DNA of 64,000 bases, from positions 2,456,001 through 2,520,000 of the forward strand of contig NZ_JAGINK010000001.1 of assembly GCF_017875955.1 (NCBI RefSeq). The letters are read 5' to 3'. Under the pieces are notes generated by a model. It searched no databases, was not told where the DNA came from, and saw only the letters and a list, made by a program, of their open reading frames with translations. Below are positions 40,559-50,808 of this stretch, one piece after another; position 1 is the first letter of the stretch; every line of letters begins with the position of its first letter. The DNA is from Pseudomonas sp. BP8. GTDB lineage: Bacteria; Pseudomonadota; Gammaproteobacteria; Pseudomonadales; Pseudomonadaceae. The position numbers and the translations under genes are program-made.

Positions 40559-42071
40559 AAGGCGGTGCCTGTTGCGCCGGTGGCAGGCTGACCAGGGTCA
40601 GGGGCATTTCCAGGGTAAAGGTCGAACCGAGGCCCTCGCGGCTTTCAGCGTGCAGCTGGCCGCCCATGCGCTCGGCCAGGGTGCGGGCGATCGCCAGGCC
40701 CAGGCCGGTGCCACCATAACGCCGGGAAATCGAACTGTCGGCCTGCTGGAAGGCGACAAACATCATTTCCAGGCGCGCCTTGTCGATGCCGATGCCGGTA
40801 TCGCGCACCGCACAGGTGAACCTGATCTGCTGGTGGTCGACTACCTGCCAGCGGGGTTCGACCTCGACCTGGCCGTGTTCGGTGAACTTCAAGGCGTTGC
40901 CAATCAGGTTGAGCAAGATCTGCCGGATCCGCGTCGGATCGCCCGCGACCTGCAGTTGCTCAAGGCCGGCGGCTGCCTTCAGGCGCAGGTCCAGCCCGCG
41001 TTGCTGGGCGCTGTGCTGGAACGACTGGACGCTGCTGCTGATCAGCTCGCCGAGGTTGAAGTCGATCTGCTCGAGTTCCAGCTGGGTGCGCTCGATCCGT
41101 GAGAAGTCGAGGATGTCGTTGATGACTTTGAGCAGGTGACCGGTGGACTCGCCGGCCACCGAGGTGTATTCGGCCTGTTCGCCGGTCAGCGGGGTGGTTT
41201 CGAGCAACTGCAGCATTCCCAGCACACCGTTCATCGGCGTGCGCAGCTCGTGGCTCATCATCGCCAGGAAGTCCGACTTGGCGCGGTTGGCCTGTTCGGC
41301 TTCCTCACGAGCCTGGATCAATTGTGCGATCGCCTGCTGCTGCTTCTGGCTGGCCTGTTCGAGTGCGCTAGCCAGGTTGTTGATGTGCCGCGCAAGGTGC
41401 CCCAGCTCACTGTCGTCGACCACCGGCACCGGCACGTTGAACTCACCCTGCTGGATAGCTTTGACGGCATGGCCCATGTCGCTGATCGGCTTGGCCAGGT
41501 TCATCGCCAGGCGGCGCGCAAGCAGGAAGGTGAACAGCAGGGCGAACAGGGCGAGGATACCGGCCTTGATGACGATTTCCTGCTGCCGCTGACTGAACGC
41601 GTCATCGGACATACCGACGATGACCCGGCCAAGATAGTCGTCGCCTATGCGCGGCATCGGCGCCGCGCCTTGTTGCAGGAAGTCGCTGTCCAGACGGATC
41701 TGCTGCAGGCGAATCGGTGCCTGGAACACCTCCACCCGTTGCGCCCGGTTGGCGCTCTCGTCGGACTGCTCGACGTAGACCAGGATGTGATTACGGCTGT
41801 CCTGCACCTCGAGAAAGCGCACGTGAGGGATGCTCAGGGTGGCGCGCATCAGGCTTTCCAGCACTTCGTTATTGCCGGAAATCACCCCGTACTCCGAGGC
41901 CGGCGCCAGCTGGTTGGCAATCAGTTGACCGGTGTGGTTGAGTTCCTGACGCAGGTCCTGGATACGTACGAAGGTAAAGAAACTGATCAGCAGCAGGGTC
42001 AGCAACAACGCTGGACCGAGGCTGATGATCTGCGTGCGGGTGTGAATGTCCCAGCTCAGGCGTTTGCTCAT
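40557..42071 (-). CDS. membrane sensor histidine kinase, hybrid kinase lacking its receiver domain
   Basis: A 504-residue kinase. Transmembrane segments are at about 14-35 and 168-188, enclosing a periplasmic sensor of the BarA/GacS-like kind ([16 protein letters not shown]). A HAMP domain follows, then the dimerisation motif [12 protein letters not shown] with His274, and ATPase motifs [20 protein letters not shown] and [10 protein letters not shown]. The protein ends just after the ATPase domain, whereas the neighbour of fabAB in other Pseudomonas (PA1611 in P. aeruginosa, from memory) is a hybrid kinase with a receiver. A receiver remnant lies downstream out of frame. Its start overlaps the upstream gene by four bases. 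Confidence 0.9.
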   Translation of the reverse strand: MSKRLSWDIHTRTQIISLGPALLLTLLLISFFTFVRIQDLRQELNHTGQLIANQLAPASEYGVISGNNEVLESLMRATLSIPHVRFLEVQDSRNHILVYVEQSDESANRAQRVEVFQAPIRLQQIRLDSDFLQQGAAPMPRIGDDYLGRVIVGMSDDAFSQRQQEIVIKAGILALFALLFTFLLARRLAMNLAKPISDMGHAVKAIQQGEFNVPVPVVDDSELGHLARHINNLASALEQASQKQQQAIAQLIQAREEAEQANRAKSDFLAMMSHELRTPMNGVLGMLQLLETTPLTGEQAEYTSVAGESTGHLLKVINDILDFSRIERTQLELEQIDFNLGELISSSVQSFQHSAQQRGLDLRLKAAAGLEQLQVAGDPTRIRQILLNLIGNALKFTEHGQVEVEPRWQVVDHQQIRFTCAVRDTGIGIDKARLEMMFVAFQQADSSISRRYGGTGLGLAIARTLAERMGGQLHAESREGLGSTFTLEMPLTLVSLPPAQQAPP

Positions 42072-42958
42072 GGGGTGGGCTCTCCTTCAGCCAGGGCCAG
42101 GGCGGCGGCCTTCGGATCGATGCGTCCAAGGCCCAGCGCGCGGGCGACCTGCTGGTTGCCGCTGACACCGTAATGCGTCGGATACAGGCTGCGCGGCCAA
42201 CGCGCAGGAGGCTGGTCGAGCAGCGCGTCGAGCACCGCCAGCCAGTCATCCTGGTCGCTGTAGGTGCTGGCCAGGGCGCCGGCGCGGACGAAACCGGCAT
42301 TCGGCCCGATCAAGGCCATCTGCCGGCCATAGCTGCTCAGCAGGACATTCTTGGCGGTCTTGGAGTTGTACAGGTCGGGGTCGTCGATCCCCAGCAACAC
42401 GTCGCTGTTGCCCAGCAGGTGTTGCAGCGGTCGGCTGTCTCGCAGGTCCGGCCAGTCCTGGGCGATGATTTCCAGGTCTAGCGCGCGCGCCGCCTGGCGC
42501 AGCTCATCCAGCAGGAAACGGCTCTGTTCGCCATACAGCACACCCACCCGGCGCGCCTGTGGCAGGAGCAGGCGGGTCAGGCGCAGTTGGCGAGCCAGCG
42601 GCGGGTCGCTCCAGAGCAGGCTCAAGTAGGCTGGGCGCGACTTTCCCAAGCGTTGCTCGGCCTGCACTCGGCTGACCCGCATGGCCAGTGCCGGTGGCCC
42701 GGCGGACTCGCTCAAACGCCATTCCAGTGCGGCGCTGTCGAGCAACACCAGGCGGGTGTCGCCTTTCAGCTGGCTGGGGCGGGGCAGGCTGGATACCGTC
42801 TGGAAGCGGACCTGATCGTGGCTGCGCCGGTCCTGCATGGCTTCGACGAAGCTGCCAATGGCGGGCTGTGCGTCAGCGCCTACCAGGAGCACTTCGCTGG
42901 CCGACAGCGAGCCCAAGGGCCACAGGCAGAACAGCAGCAGGCGCAGCACAAGCGCCAT
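42068..42958 (-). CDS. periplasmic ABC-type substrate-binding-like protein
   Basis: A 296-residue protein with a hydrophobic signal sequence ([16 protein letters not shown]) and a fold resembling the ABC_sub_bind family (PF04392): [19 protein letters not shown], then [22 protein letters not shown] and [22 protein letters not shown]. No ABC permease or ATPase lies nearby. It overlaps the TonB receptor gene by one base and the kinase gene by four, so it may bind a ligand and present it to the sensor kinase rather than to a transporter. The ligand is unknown. Confidence 0.75.
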   Translation of the reverse strand: MALVLRLLLFCLWPLGSLSASEVLLVGADAQPAIGSFVEAMQDRRSHDQVRFQTVSSLPRPSQLKGDTRLVLLDSAALEWRLSESAGPPALAMRVSRVQAEQRLGKSRPAYLSLLWSDPPLARQLRLTRLLLPQARRVGVLYGEQSRFLLDELRQAARALDLEIIAQDWPDLRDSRPLQHLLGNSDVLLGIDDPDLYNSKTAKNVLLSSYGRQMALIGPNAGFVRAGALASTYSDQDDWLAVLDALLDQPPARWPRSLYPTHYGVSGNQQVARALGLGRIDPKAAALALAEGEPTP

Positions 42959-45105
42959 CAGAACTCCAACTCCGCGCTGACGCTCAGGCGGTGGCGGCTG
43001 TCATAGCGGTTCTGCGTCAGGGTGATCGGGTCGTCGTCAAGACGCTGTTGCCAGAGCGCGGCCAGCTCCAGGTTGCTGCCCTGAATGCGCAGGCGCTTGG
43101 CCAGCCGCAGGTCGACACGCTGGTAACGATAGCCATTGAGCGCGTCGTCGCCGTAGTAGAACAGCGCGCTCGACCAACCTTTGCCCCAGTCGCGCAACCA
43201 GCCTGCCGAGCCGCTGTTGCGCGCCGTATTGCGGCTGTCGTTGGCGTTGCTGGCCCAGGCATCGACGTAGGCGTAGCTCAGGCGCAGGCGGTCGCGCAGG
43301 GTAGGGCGCCAGTCCAGTTGCGCTTCGCTGCCACTGAAGCGCGCCCGGTTGCTGTTGCTGGCAATGTATTGGTTGTTGCGCAACGGCTCACTGATCATCC
43401 CGGTGATCTCGTCATAGAACAGCTTCACATCCAGGTCCAGGTCGATATCGCTGAAGCTGCCGTTGTAGCCAAGTTCGCGCGAGCGCATCCGCTCCTGCTC
43501 GAGATCGCCCGGGCCACGGGTCTTGACGAAGTATTCGCCGCTGCCCAGGCCGGGTTGGTAGGGCGATAGATTGTTGACGGTATAGCTCCAGTTGACGTTG
43601 TTCTCGAACATGTCGGGCGAGCGTACCGCCTCAGAGTACACCGCGCGCAGGCCATGACGCGGGGTGATCAGGTAATTGACCGCCACCCGCGGGGTCAGTG
43701 AACTGCCCGACAGTTGACTGTCTTCGAACATTGCCCCGCCCTGCACGATCCAGTGCTCGTCGGCGCGCCACTCGAGCTGGCCGAACAGACGCCAGGTCTG
43801 GTCATCCAGGGTGCCGTTGAAATACGTCTGCGAGTCGGCCTTGTCATAACGGAAATTGGCCCCGGTGAGCAAACGCAGGTTGTCGCTCAGGCTCAGGGTG
43901 TCCTGGATTTCGAGGTCATAACGGGTCTCTCGGGTGCTCTGGTCGACATCGCCGCAGACCACCTGGCGGCCGCCCTGGTTATCCCACTGGTTCTTTACCT
44001 GGTCGCGCAGGCCTTGCAAGGCCGGATTGCTGTTGCCGGGTGGGTTGGTGATATTGCGCGCCACCTGTTCGGCATAGTTGGAGTCCAGTTGCCACAGGCG
44101 GGTCAGTTCCGGGCTGAACGACAGCGCCGCGTCGCAGGCGCGCCACACTTGCTGGCGGTCGAAGTGCTGGGCCGAGCCCTGCACATACAGGTTGTGTTCC
44201 GCGTTGAAGTCGATGCTCCAGCGCACCGAGCCCGCGTAATCCTTGGCATTGACGTCGGCGTCGTTGCCTGTCTGGGTCACAAAGGGGAACACCGGCTGAT
44301 AGGTGTAGGGGCGCTGGTTGCTGCCTTCCTTGGCCGCCAGTTGCCACTCCAGCGTCTGGTTGCTGGCAAGCATGTGACTGGCACTGATGTTGATGCGGTT
44401 GAGGCGGCGGCTGTCGCGGTAGTCGTTGCCGTACTGGTCCTGGTCGAAACCGTCGTCCTGCTGGCCAGACAGCGAAAGGCGCAGGTCGCCGCCTTCCCAG
44501 CCAACGCCCTGACTGGCATAGAAGTCGTTGATGCCATCTGCGCCGCGGGTCAGCTTGAGCCGCGTGCCATGGCTGTCGGCGGGGCTGCGAGTAAGGATAT
44601 TGACCACGGCCATCAGCGCGTTGGCGCCATAGCTGACGGTGTTGGGGCCGCGGAACACTTCGATCCGCTCGATATCCTCAAGGGCCACCGGAATATCGCT
44701 CCAGTCCACCGTGGCCAAGCCCGCGCGGTACACCGAACGACCATCGATCAACACCTGCATGCGCCGCGCTTCGCTGACGTTGCTGCCGTGATAGTTGACC
44801 GTCGGCTGGTTGCCGGCGCCATAGCCGATCATCATCCCCGGGACCAGCCGCAGCAGCTCAGGGATATCACGGGCACCACTGGCCCGGATCAGTTCGCTGT
44901 CGAGCACCGTCATGCTGCCAGGGACTGCCGCCGGCGATTGTTTCAGGCGCGTCGCGGTCAGAACCTGAGGCAGGTTCTGGTTGTCGATAAACAGATCGTC
45001 AGCCACAGCCGGCCCGCCCAGCAGGGCAGTCAGCAACAGCAGGCGAGGGGCGCGGGGCGTGCCAGAGAACACAGTACTGCCTTGAATCAGTGGCGAAACA
45101 GGCAT
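42958..45105 (-). CDS. TonB-dependent outer membrane receptor
   Basis: A 715-residue protein: a signal region ending near GGPAVADD, a plug domain ([57 protein letters not shown]) and a C-terminal beta-barrel ending in LSVSAELEF, a terminal Phe as usual for outer membrane barrels. A TonB box is not certain, perhaps LPQVLTAT. It is the first gene of a three-gene leftward operon with a binding protein and a sensor kinase. Family members import siderophores, cobalamin or other compounds; the substrate is unknown. No good ribosome-binding site precedes ATG 45105, so a downstream start is possible. Confidence 0.88.
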   Translation of the reverse strand: MPVSPLIQGSTVFSGTPRAPRLLLLTALLGGPAVADDLFIDNQNLPQVLTATRLKQSPAAVPGSMTVLDSELIRASGARDIPELLRLVPGMMIGYGAGNQPTVNYHGSNVSEARRMQVLIDGRSVYRAGLATVDWSDIPVALEDIERIEVFRGPNTVSYGANALMAVVNILTRSPADSHGTRLKLTRGADGINDFYASQGVGWEGGDLRLSLSGQQDDGFDQDQYGNDYRDSRRLNRINISASHMLASNQTLEWQLAAKEGSNQRPYTYQPVFPFVTQTGNDADVNAKDYAGSVRWSIDFNAEHNLYVQGSAQHFDRQQVWRACDAALSFSPELTRLWQLDSNYAEQVARNITNPPGNSNPALQGLRDQVKNQWDNQGGRQVVCGDVDQSTRETRYDLEIQDTLSLSDNLRLLTGANFRYDKADSQTYFNGTLDDQTWRLFGQLEWRADEHWIVQGGAMFEDSQLSGSSLTPRVAVNYLITPRHGLRAVYSEAVRSPDMFENNVNWSYTVNNLSPYQPGLGSGEYFVKTRGPGDLEQERMRSRELGYNGSFSDIDLDLDVKLFYDEITGMISEPLRNNQYIASNSNRARFSGSEAQLDWRPTLRDRLRLSYAYVDAWASNANDSRNTARNSGSAGWLRDWGKGWSSALFYYGDDALNGYRYQRVDLRLAKRLRIQGSNLELAALWQQRLDDDPITLTQNRYDSRHRLSVSAELEF

Positions 45106-45193
45106 GTTAACCGACCCGGAGGGTTTTTCCAGCGACCTGCTCAGACTTCACGGCTTGAAACGGCCTGCCACTGGTTCTGTCGCACGCGCTCCG

Positions 45194-45199
45194 TATAAT
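45194..45199 (+). promoter_or_regulatory. possible gpsA -10 element
   Basis: A perfect TATAAT lies 43 bases before the gpsA start. The -35 region is weak (CTGGTT at the 17-base distance), so this is only a tentative promoter. Confidence 0.45.
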
Positions 45200-45241
45200 G
45201 CGACGGTCGCCACTTACTTTTTTGGCTTTAACGGACTGGAT

Positions 45242-46267
45242 ATGACTCAACAGCAACCTGTTGCCGTTCTCGGAGGCGGCAGCTTTGGCACCGCCGTGGC
45301 AAACCTGCTTGCCGAGAACGGCAACCCGGTACGCCAATGGATGCGCGATCCGGATCAGGCCGAGGCGATGCGCGTCAACCGCGAAAACCCGCGCTACCTC
45401 AAAGGCATCCGCCTGCAGGACGCTGTCGAGCCGGTCACCGACCTGCTGGCAACCCTGCAGGAGGCAGAACTGATCTTTGTCGCGCTGCCCTCCAGTGCAC
45501 TGCGCAGCGTACTCGCGCCGCATGCCGAGCTGCTGCGCGGCAAGGGTCTGGTAAGCCTGACCAAGGGCATCGAGGCGCAAAGCTTCAAGCTGATGAGCCA
45601 GATACTCGAAGAAATCGCCCCTGAGGCGCGTATCGGCGTGCTGTCGGGGCCGAATCTGGCCCGCGAGATCGCCGAACACGCGCTGACGGCCACCGTGGTC
45701 GCCAGCGAGCACGAGGCGTTGTGCCAGCGAGTGCAGCAGGTTCTGCATGGTCGCACGTTCCGCGTCTACGCCAGTGCCGACCGTTTTGGTGTCGAGCTGG
45801 GTGGTGCGCTGAAGAACGTCTACGCGATCATTGCCGGCATGGCCGTGGCGCTGGGCATGGGCGAAAACACCAAGAGCATGCTGATTACCCGCGCGCTGGC
45901 CGAGATGACCCGCTTTGCGGTCAGTCTTGGGGCCAACCCGATGACCTTCCTCGGCCTGGCCGGGGTGGGCGACCTGATCGTGACCTGCTCTTCCCCGAAA
46001 AGCCGTAACTACCAGGTCGGCCATGCCTTGGGTCAAGGCCTCACGCTGGAGGAGGCGGTCAACCGCCTGGGCGAAGTGGCCGAGGGCGTGAATACCCTCA
46101 AGGTGCTCAAGGCCAAGGCGCAGGAGGCGCAGGTGTACATGCCGCTGGTCGCCGGCCTGCATGCCATCCTGTTCGAGGGGCGCACCCTCAACCAGGTGAT
46201 CGAACATCTGATGCGCGCCGAGCCCAAGACCGACGTCGACTTCATTTCCACCAGCGATTTCAACTGA
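45242..46267 (+). CDS. gpsA: glycerol-3-phosphate dehydrogenase [NAD(P)+]
   Basis: A 341-residue cytosolic enzyme that reduces dihydroxyacetone phosphate to sn-glycerol-3-phosphate for phospholipid synthesis. The dinucleotide-binding [33 protein letters not shown], the catalytic Lys in [12 protein letters not shown] and [14 protein letters not shown] are all present. ATG 45242 gives the standard start; the open frame extends upstream toward the divergent TonB gene. It heads a rightward series with the DUF4389 and sixA genes. Confidence 0.97.
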   Translation: MTQQQPVAVLGGGSFGTAVANLLAENGNPVRQWMRDPDQAEAMRVNRENPRYLKGIRLQDAVEPVTDLLATLQEAELIFVALPSSALRSVLAPHAELLRGKGLVSLTKGIEAQSFKLMSQILEEIAPEARIGVLSGPNLAREIAEHALTATVVASEHEALCQRVQQVLHGRTFRVYASADRFGVELGGALKNVYAIIAGMAVALGMGENTKSMLITRALAEMTRFAVSLGANPMTFLGLAGVGDLIVTCSSPKSRNYQVGHALGQGLTLEEAVNRLGEVAEGVNTLKVLKAKAQEAQVYMPLVAGLHAILFEGRTLNQVIEHLMRAEPKTDVDFISTSDFN

Positions 46268-46281
46268 TCAAGGAGCGAGAC

Positions 46282-46629
46282 ATGAACGATACTCCAGAGC
46301 GCGCCCAGCGCGAGTCGATCATCCTGCGGGTGCTGTGGATGCTGGTGTTTCTGGTGGTCTGGCAACTGGCCGAGCTGCTCCTCGCCGGCCTGGTGCTGGT
46401 CCAGCTGATCTATCGCCTGATCTATGGCGCTCCCAGCGCCAGCCTGATGAACTTCGGTGACAGCCTGAGCCAGTACCTGGCGCAGATCGGTCGTTTCGGT
46501 ACCTTCCACAGCGACAACAAGCCATGGCCCTTCTCTGACTGGCCGACCCCGCGCGCGCCTGAAGGCGAGCCGGCGCATGCTGTGGCACCCGCGCCGCATC
46601 CGGTGCGTGACGAGGAGCCCAAGCTGTGA
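46282..46629 (+). CDS. DUF4389 membrane protein
   Basis: A 115-residue protein with two adjacent hydrophobic stretches (VLWMLVFLVVWQLAELLLAG and LVLVQLIYRLIYG) followed by a conserved FGDSLSQYLAQIGRFGTFHS and a Pro-rich polar tail. This fits the DUF4389 family, of unknown function. It lies 14 bases after gpsA and overlaps sixA by four bases, an arrangement common in Pseudomonas as far as I recall. Confidence 0.85.
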   Translation: MNDTPERAQRESIILRVLWMLVFLVVWQLAELLLAGLVLVQLIYRLIYGAPSASLMNFGDSLSQYLAQIGRFGTFHSDNKPWPFSDWPTPRAPEGEPAHAVAPAPHPVRDEEPKL

Positions 46630-47084
46630 AGCTGTGGGTGCTGCGCCACGGCGAAGCCGAGCAGCGCGCCAACACCGACGCCGAGCGCCGCCTGACCGCG
46701 CATGGTCGCGAACAGGTGCTGCACAGCGCCGCGCGGCTGCTTGACCAGCCGTTGCAGGCCATTGTTGCCAGCCCGTACGTACGGGCCCAGCAAACGGCGG
46801 CGCTGGTGCACGGTGCGCTGGGGTTTGCCGAGCCCGTGCGCACCGTGCCGTGGCTTACGCCTGACAGCGATGTGCGCCAGGCGATCGCCGAGATCGAGCG
46901 ACTGGGCCTGGAGCATGTCCTGCTGGTCAGCCATCAGCCCTTGGTTGGCGCTCTGGTCAGCGTGCTTGAGCACGGCCATGTGCAACAGCCTGCGCCCATG
47001 AGCACCGCCAGCCTCGCTGAGCTGGAAGGGGAGTGGCCGCTGGCCGGCCTGATGACCTTGCGCAGCCTCAGCCACCCTGACTGA
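46626..47084 (+). CDS. sixA: phosphohistidine phosphatase SixA
   Basis: A 152-residue histidine phosphatase. The N-terminal LWVLRHGEAE holds the catalytic His in the RHG motif, and LLVSHQPLVG holds the second His. In E. coli SixA removes phosphate from histidines of the nitrogen PTS protein NPr; here the partner is assumed. The start overlaps the DUF4389 stop. Confidence 0.9.
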   Translation: MKLWVLRHGEAEQRANTDAERRLTAHGREQVLHSAARLLDQPLQAIVASPYVRAQQTAALVHGALGFAEPVRTVPWLTPDSDVRQAIAEIERLGLEHVLLVSHQPLVGALVSVLEHGHVQQPAPMSTASLAELEGEWPLAGLMTLRSLSHPD

Positions 47085-47211
47085 CCCAGGTCAACTGGCA
47101 TCTTGATGCCAGTTGACCTGATCGCCCTTGGCGATGACCTATCCAGACGTTGCCGCCGCCGCCCAGCTTGTCGACAATGGGCCATCATTCCCGCGTGCAG
47201 AGCAGCCGGCC

Positions 47212-48000
47212 ATGTCGCAGCAGATCTTCTTCGCCCATGCCAATGGCTTCCCCTCGGCCACCTACGGCAAGCTGTTCGCCGCATTGGCGCCGGACTATCA
47301 GGTCCAGCACCTGGTGCAGCATGCCCACGATCCGCGCTTTCCGGTGGATGATAACTGGCAGAACCTGGTTGATGAGCTGCTCCATCACCTGGCGCAGCAG
47401 CCGGCGCCGGTCTGGGGTGTTGGCCACTCTCTGGGCGGCGTTCTGCACCTGCATGCGGCGCTGCGTTGCCCGCAGTACTACCGCGGTGTGGTCATGCTCG
47501 ACTCGCCAGTGCTGACCCGCGCCGATCAGTGGCTGATCCGCACGGCCAAGCGCTTTGGCTTTATCGATCGCATCACGCCTGCCGGGCGCACCCTTGGCCG
47601 GCGGGCATCATTTGCCGATCTGGACAGCGCCAGAGGGTATTTTGCCGGCAAGACGCTGTTCCGCCATTTCGATCCGGACTGTCTCGAAGCCTATCTGCAA
47701 CATGGTCTGGAAGTCGCCGAAGGGGGCCTGCGGCTGCGCTTTGACCCTGCCACCGAGATCAGCATCTACCGCAACATCCCGCATGCCAGCCCAGCGCCGG
47801 CGCGCCAGTTGCAAGTGCCGCTGGCGATGGTGCGTGGCGACCGTAGCCGAGTCATTCGTCGCCACCATGCGCTGGCTGTGCGCGGCATGCCCAAGGGTGA
47901 ATACCACAGCGTGGCGGGTGGGCACATGTTCCCGCTCGAGCGTCCAGACGACACCGCCAGCTTGATCAAGGGCCTGTTTGATCGCTGGAGCCAGGCATGA
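47212..48000 (+). CDS. alpha/beta hydrolase 1
   Basis: An alpha/beta hydrolase of about 262 residues. An N-terminal HANGFPSATYGKLF segment resembles the HG oxyanion strand, the nucleophile elbow is GVGHSLGGVLHLH, and the C-terminal His is in VAGGHMFPLERP. I chose ATG 47212, where homology-like sequence begins; the frame is open to ATG 47134 and TTG 47128, and neither start has a good ribosome-binding site. The stop overlaps the next hydrolase start. Substrate unknown. Confidence 0.83.
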   Translation: MSQQIFFAHANGFPSATYGKLFAALAPDYQVQHLVQHAHDPRFPVDDNWQNLVDELLHHLAQQPAPVWGVGHSLGGVLHLHAALRCPQYYRGVVMLDSPVLTRADQWLIRTAKRFGFIDRITPAGRTLGRRASFADLDSARGYFAGKTLFRHFDPDCLEAYLQHGLEVAEGGLRLRFDPATEISIYRNIPHASPAPARQLQVPLAMVRGDRSRVIRRHHALAVRGMPKGEYHSVAGGHMFPLERPDDTASLIKGLFDRWSQA

Positions 48001-48851
48001 GTGCGCAGGTTGAAGAGGTGCGCCTGAACCTCGGCCACATCGAGTTGGCGGCCCACCTGTTCGGCCCCGCTGACGGCGTGCCGGTGATCGCCCTGCATGG
48101 CTGGCTGGACAACGCCAACAGCTTCGCCCGGCTGGCGCCGCGCTTGAAAGGGTTGCGCATCGTTGCCCTTGACCTTGCCGGCCACGGCTATTCGGAACAT
48201 CGCCCGGCGGGCGCTGGCTACGCCTTGGCCGACTATGCCCATGACGTGCTGCGGGTGGCCGAGCAGTTGGGCTGGCAGCGCTTTGCTCTACTGGGGCATT
48301 CGTTAGGGGCGATCATCTCGGTGCAGTTGGCTGGGGCGTTGCCCGATCGGGTCAGTCATGTGCTGCTGATCGACGGGGTCATTCCACCGACCGGGGTGGA
48401 GCAGGACGCCGCCGAGCGTCTGGGCATGGCGTTGCACGCCCAGCTGCGTTTGGACGGCAAGCGCAAGACGGTCTACGCAAGCGTAGAGGAGGGCGTCGAG
48501 GCGCGCATGAAGGGTATGGTCGCGGTCAGCCGTGAAGCCGCTGAGTTGCTCGCCCAGCGCGGCCTGATGCCAGTACCGGGCGGATACAGCTGGCGCAGCG
48601 ACAGCCGCCTGACGCTGCCTTCGCCGGTGCGCATCAGCGAAGCCCAGGCCATGGCGTTCGTCCGTCGCCTGACGTGTCCGGCGTGCCTGGTGGTCGCGGC
48701 TGACGGCATGCTTGCGCGGCACACAGTGCTGCTGGAGCAGCTACCCTTTGAGCAGGTGACATTGCCAGGCGGCCATCATCTGCACTTGAATGACGAGCAC
48801 GGTGCAACCCTTGTCGCAGACTGTATCAATCGCTTCTTCGGGTTTTCTTGA
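47997..48851 (+). CDS. alpha/beta hydrolase 2
   Basis: A 284-residue alpha/beta hydrolase with IALHGWLDNANSFARLAP, the elbow LLGHSLGAIISVQLAG and the final GGHHLHLND. It overlaps the upstream hydrolase by four bases, so the two are translated together. The lid region (about residues 145-200) is distinct from that of its neighbour, so the two are not a recent duplication. It belongs to the broad esterase/epoxide-hydrolase-like group; substrate unknown. Confidence 0.87.
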   Translation: MSAQVEEVRLNLGHIELAAHLFGPADGVPVIALHGWLDNANSFARLAPRLKGLRIVALDLAGHGYSEHRPAGAGYALADYAHDVLRVAEQLGWQRFALLGHSLGAIISVQLAGALPDRVSHVLLIDGVIPPTGVEQDAAERLGMALHAQLRLDGKRKTVYASVEEGVEARMKGMVAVSREAAELLAQRGLMPVPGGYSWRSDSRLTLPSPVRISEAQAMAFVRRLTCPACLVVAADGMLARHTVLLEQLPFEQVTLPGGHHLHLNDEHGATLVADCINRFFGFS

Positions 48852-48901
48852 CTTGCACCGGACAAGTGTCGAGGCTTGGCGGGTTGAACAGGGAGACAAC
48901 C

Positions 48902-48964
48902 ATGTACATGCCAGACCTCCATTACCCCTTCACCGGCGCCGTGTGCGGCATGGGTGGCCGATGA
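48902..48964 (+). CDS. candidate 20-residue small gene coupled to the DUF4892 gene
   Basis: ATG 48902 is preceded by CAGGGAGACAACC, a good ribosome-binding site. It opens a 20-codon frame (starting MYMPDLHYPF, with one Cys near the end) whose TGA overlaps the ATG of the DUF4892 gene (ATGA). The larger gene has no comparable ribosome-binding site of its own, so this may be a leader peptide that couples translation. No homology is known to me. Confidence 0.4.
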   Translation: MYMPDLHYPFTGAVCGMGGR

Positions 48965-49743
48965 GCATTCGATTCATCATCGCTGGCTGCCTGGGGCTCG
49001 CCAGCCCGTTGCTGCTGGCCGGCACCCTGCCGGTGCCGCTGGACGCCAAGGTGGTCGCCGAGCGCACCCTGGAAGACCAGGAACGCATCTACCCCATGGG
49101 CTCGCTACGCAAGATCAGTGGCAGCCTGCGCCTCGAAGGCAAGGTCGAGGGTCGCGGCCAGGTGCGCTCTGTCACCTATGAGCTGCCCGCCGAGCGCACC
49201 GCCCGCGAAGCCTTTACCGCTGCCCGTGAAGCGCTGCAGCAAGACGGTGGCTATCCGCTGTTCTGGTGCGAGAAGCGCGATTGCGGCGAGGCCAGTCTGT
49301 GGGCCAATGAGGTCTTCAAGAATGCCCGACTCAATGGTGGCGACGAGCAGCAGGCGTTTATCCTCCTGCGTCGCTCGGCTGAGGAGACCGATACCTTGGT
49401 CGCGCTATACAGCGTCACAGCCGGCAACAGGCGCGCCTACCTGCATGTCGAGGAGTTCGTCGCCGAGAGCCCACTGGGTGAACTGCTGCCTACCTCGGCC
49501 ACGGTGATGCGCGAGCTGCGCGATACCGGCAAGCTGGACTACCCCGATCTCGCCGCTCCGCAGCCCGCCTGGGTGACACTGTTGGGGCGCAGTCTCAACC
49601 TCGACAGCACTCTGCGTCTGAGCTTGAGCGGCGCACAGGCCGAAGCCTGGCGCGAGCAACTGGTCAAGGCTGGTGTGCGCAGTTCGCGGTTGGAAGTGGG
49701 CACGGCAGCGACAGAGGGTTTTCATCTGGAACTGATCCGCTAA
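48961..49743 (+). CDS. DUF4892 family exported protein
   Basis: A 260-residue protein with a signal peptide (MSIRFIIAGCLGLASPLLLAG) and features of the DUF4892 family: ERTLEDQERIYPMGSL near the N terminus, CEKRDCGEASLWANEVF, and a C-terminal half with GRSLNLDSTLRLSLSG and VEVG-like strands resembling an OmpA-type peptidoglycan-interaction fold. A cell-envelope role is likely but not shown. Start ATG 48961 overlaps the stop of a candidate 20-codon leader frame. It is followed immediately by the AI-2E-type permease gene. Confidence 0.84.
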   Translation: MSIRFIIAGCLGLASPLLLAGTLPVPLDAKVVAERTLEDQERIYPMGSLRKISGSLRLEGKVEGRGQVRSVTYELPAERTAREAFTAAREALQQDGGYPLFWCEKRDCGEASLWANEVFKNARLNGGDEQQAFILLRRSAEETDTLVALYSVTAGNRRAYLHVEEFVAESPLGELLPTSATVMRELRDTGKLDYPDLAAPQPAWVTLLGRSLNLDSTLRLSLSGAQAEAWREQLVKAGVRSSRLEVGTAATEGFHLELIR

Positions 49744-49755
49744 GTGAGCGCGCCC

Positions 49756-50808
49756 ATGGCCAACAATGACCGCCTTCTTGTGCAGATTCTGCTGCTGGCG
49801 CTGCTCGGCGCTGGCTTGTGGGTGATGGCGCCGTTTATTTCCGCGCTGCTCTGGGGCGCCATCCTGGCGTTTGCCAGTTGGCCACTGATGCGCTTGCTCA
49901 CGCGCGTGCTGGGTGGCCGTGAGACCATGGCGGCAGCGTTGTTGACCATTGTCTGGATCCTGGTGGTCGCCTTGCCGTTGGTGTGGCTTGGGTTCAACCT
50001 GGCGGACCATATCCGTGATGCCACCGCCTTCATTCGTGACATTCAAGTCGACGGCCTGCCCGATGCGCCGTCCTGGCTAGGGAGTGTCCCCTTGGTAGGT
50101 GAGCGCCTGGTGGCCTGGTGGGATTCGGTCGATCAGCAGGGCGCGGCATTGCTGGCCTCGGTCAAGCCGTACCTGGGCCAGGTGGGTAACTGGCTGCTCG
50201 CGCGCAGCGCGCAGATCGGCGGCGGTATTCTCGAACTGACCTTGAGCCTGGTGTTCGTGTTCTTCTTCTATCGCGACGGCCCGCGCCTGGCGGCGTTTGT
50301 CCTGCGCCTGCTGCAGCGTTTGATCGGCGAGCGCGCCGAGTATTACCTGGAGCTGGTGGCCGGCACCGTGCAACGGGTGGTCAACGGTGTGATCGGTACT
50401 GCCGCAGCGCAGGGTTTGCTGGCGATGATCGGTTTCCTGATCGCCGGCGTGCCTGGCGCGATCGTGCTCGGTCTGGTCACTTTCATGCTTAGCCTGATCC
50501 CCATGGGGCCACCGCTGGCATGGATCCCGGCCACTGCCTGGTTGGTGTGGCAGGGCGAGTATGGCATGGCGGTGTTCCTCGGCGTCTGGGGTACGTTTGT
50601 CATCAGCGGCGTGGACAACGTGCTCAAGCCCTACCTGATCAGCCGCGGCGGCAACCTGCCGTTGGTGATCGTGCTGTTGGGGGTATTTGGCGGGTTGATC
50701 GCCTTTGGCTTCATCGGCCTGTTCATCGGCCCAACCTTGCTGGCGGTGGCGTACAGCCTGCTGCTGGACTGGAGCCGCAGCGCCGCGCAGCCACCGGTGC
50801 CGCGCTAA
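49756..50808 (+). CDS. AI-2E family transporter (PerM/YdiK type)
   Basis: A 350-residue inner-membrane protein with seven to eight hydrophobic segments; the pattern LLALLGAGLWVMAPFISALLW at the start, TLSLVFVFFFYRDG in the middle and VDNVLKPYLISRG, VFGGLIAFGFIGLFIGP near the end are typical of PF01594. Despite the family name, most members have no proven autoinducer-2 role. ATG 49756 is chosen; a GTG at 49744 directly after the DUF4892 stop is an alternative. Confidence 0.9.
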   Translation: MANNDRLLVQILLLALLGAGLWVMAPFISALLWGAILAFASWPLMRLLTRVLGGRETMAAALLTIVWILVVALPLVWLGFNLADHIRDATAFIRDIQVDGLPDAPSWLGSVPLVGERLVAWWDSVDQQGAALLASVKPYLGQVGNWLLARSAQIGGGILELTLSLVFVFFFYRDGPRLAAFVLRLLQRLIGERAEYYLELVAGTVQRVVNGVIGTAAAQGLLAMIGFLIAGVPGAIVLGLVTFMLSLIPMGPPLAWIPATAWLVWQGEYGMAVFLGVWGTFVISGVDNVLKPYLISRGGNLPLVIVLLGVFGGLIAFGFIGLFIGPTLLAVAYSLLLDWSRSAAQPPVPR

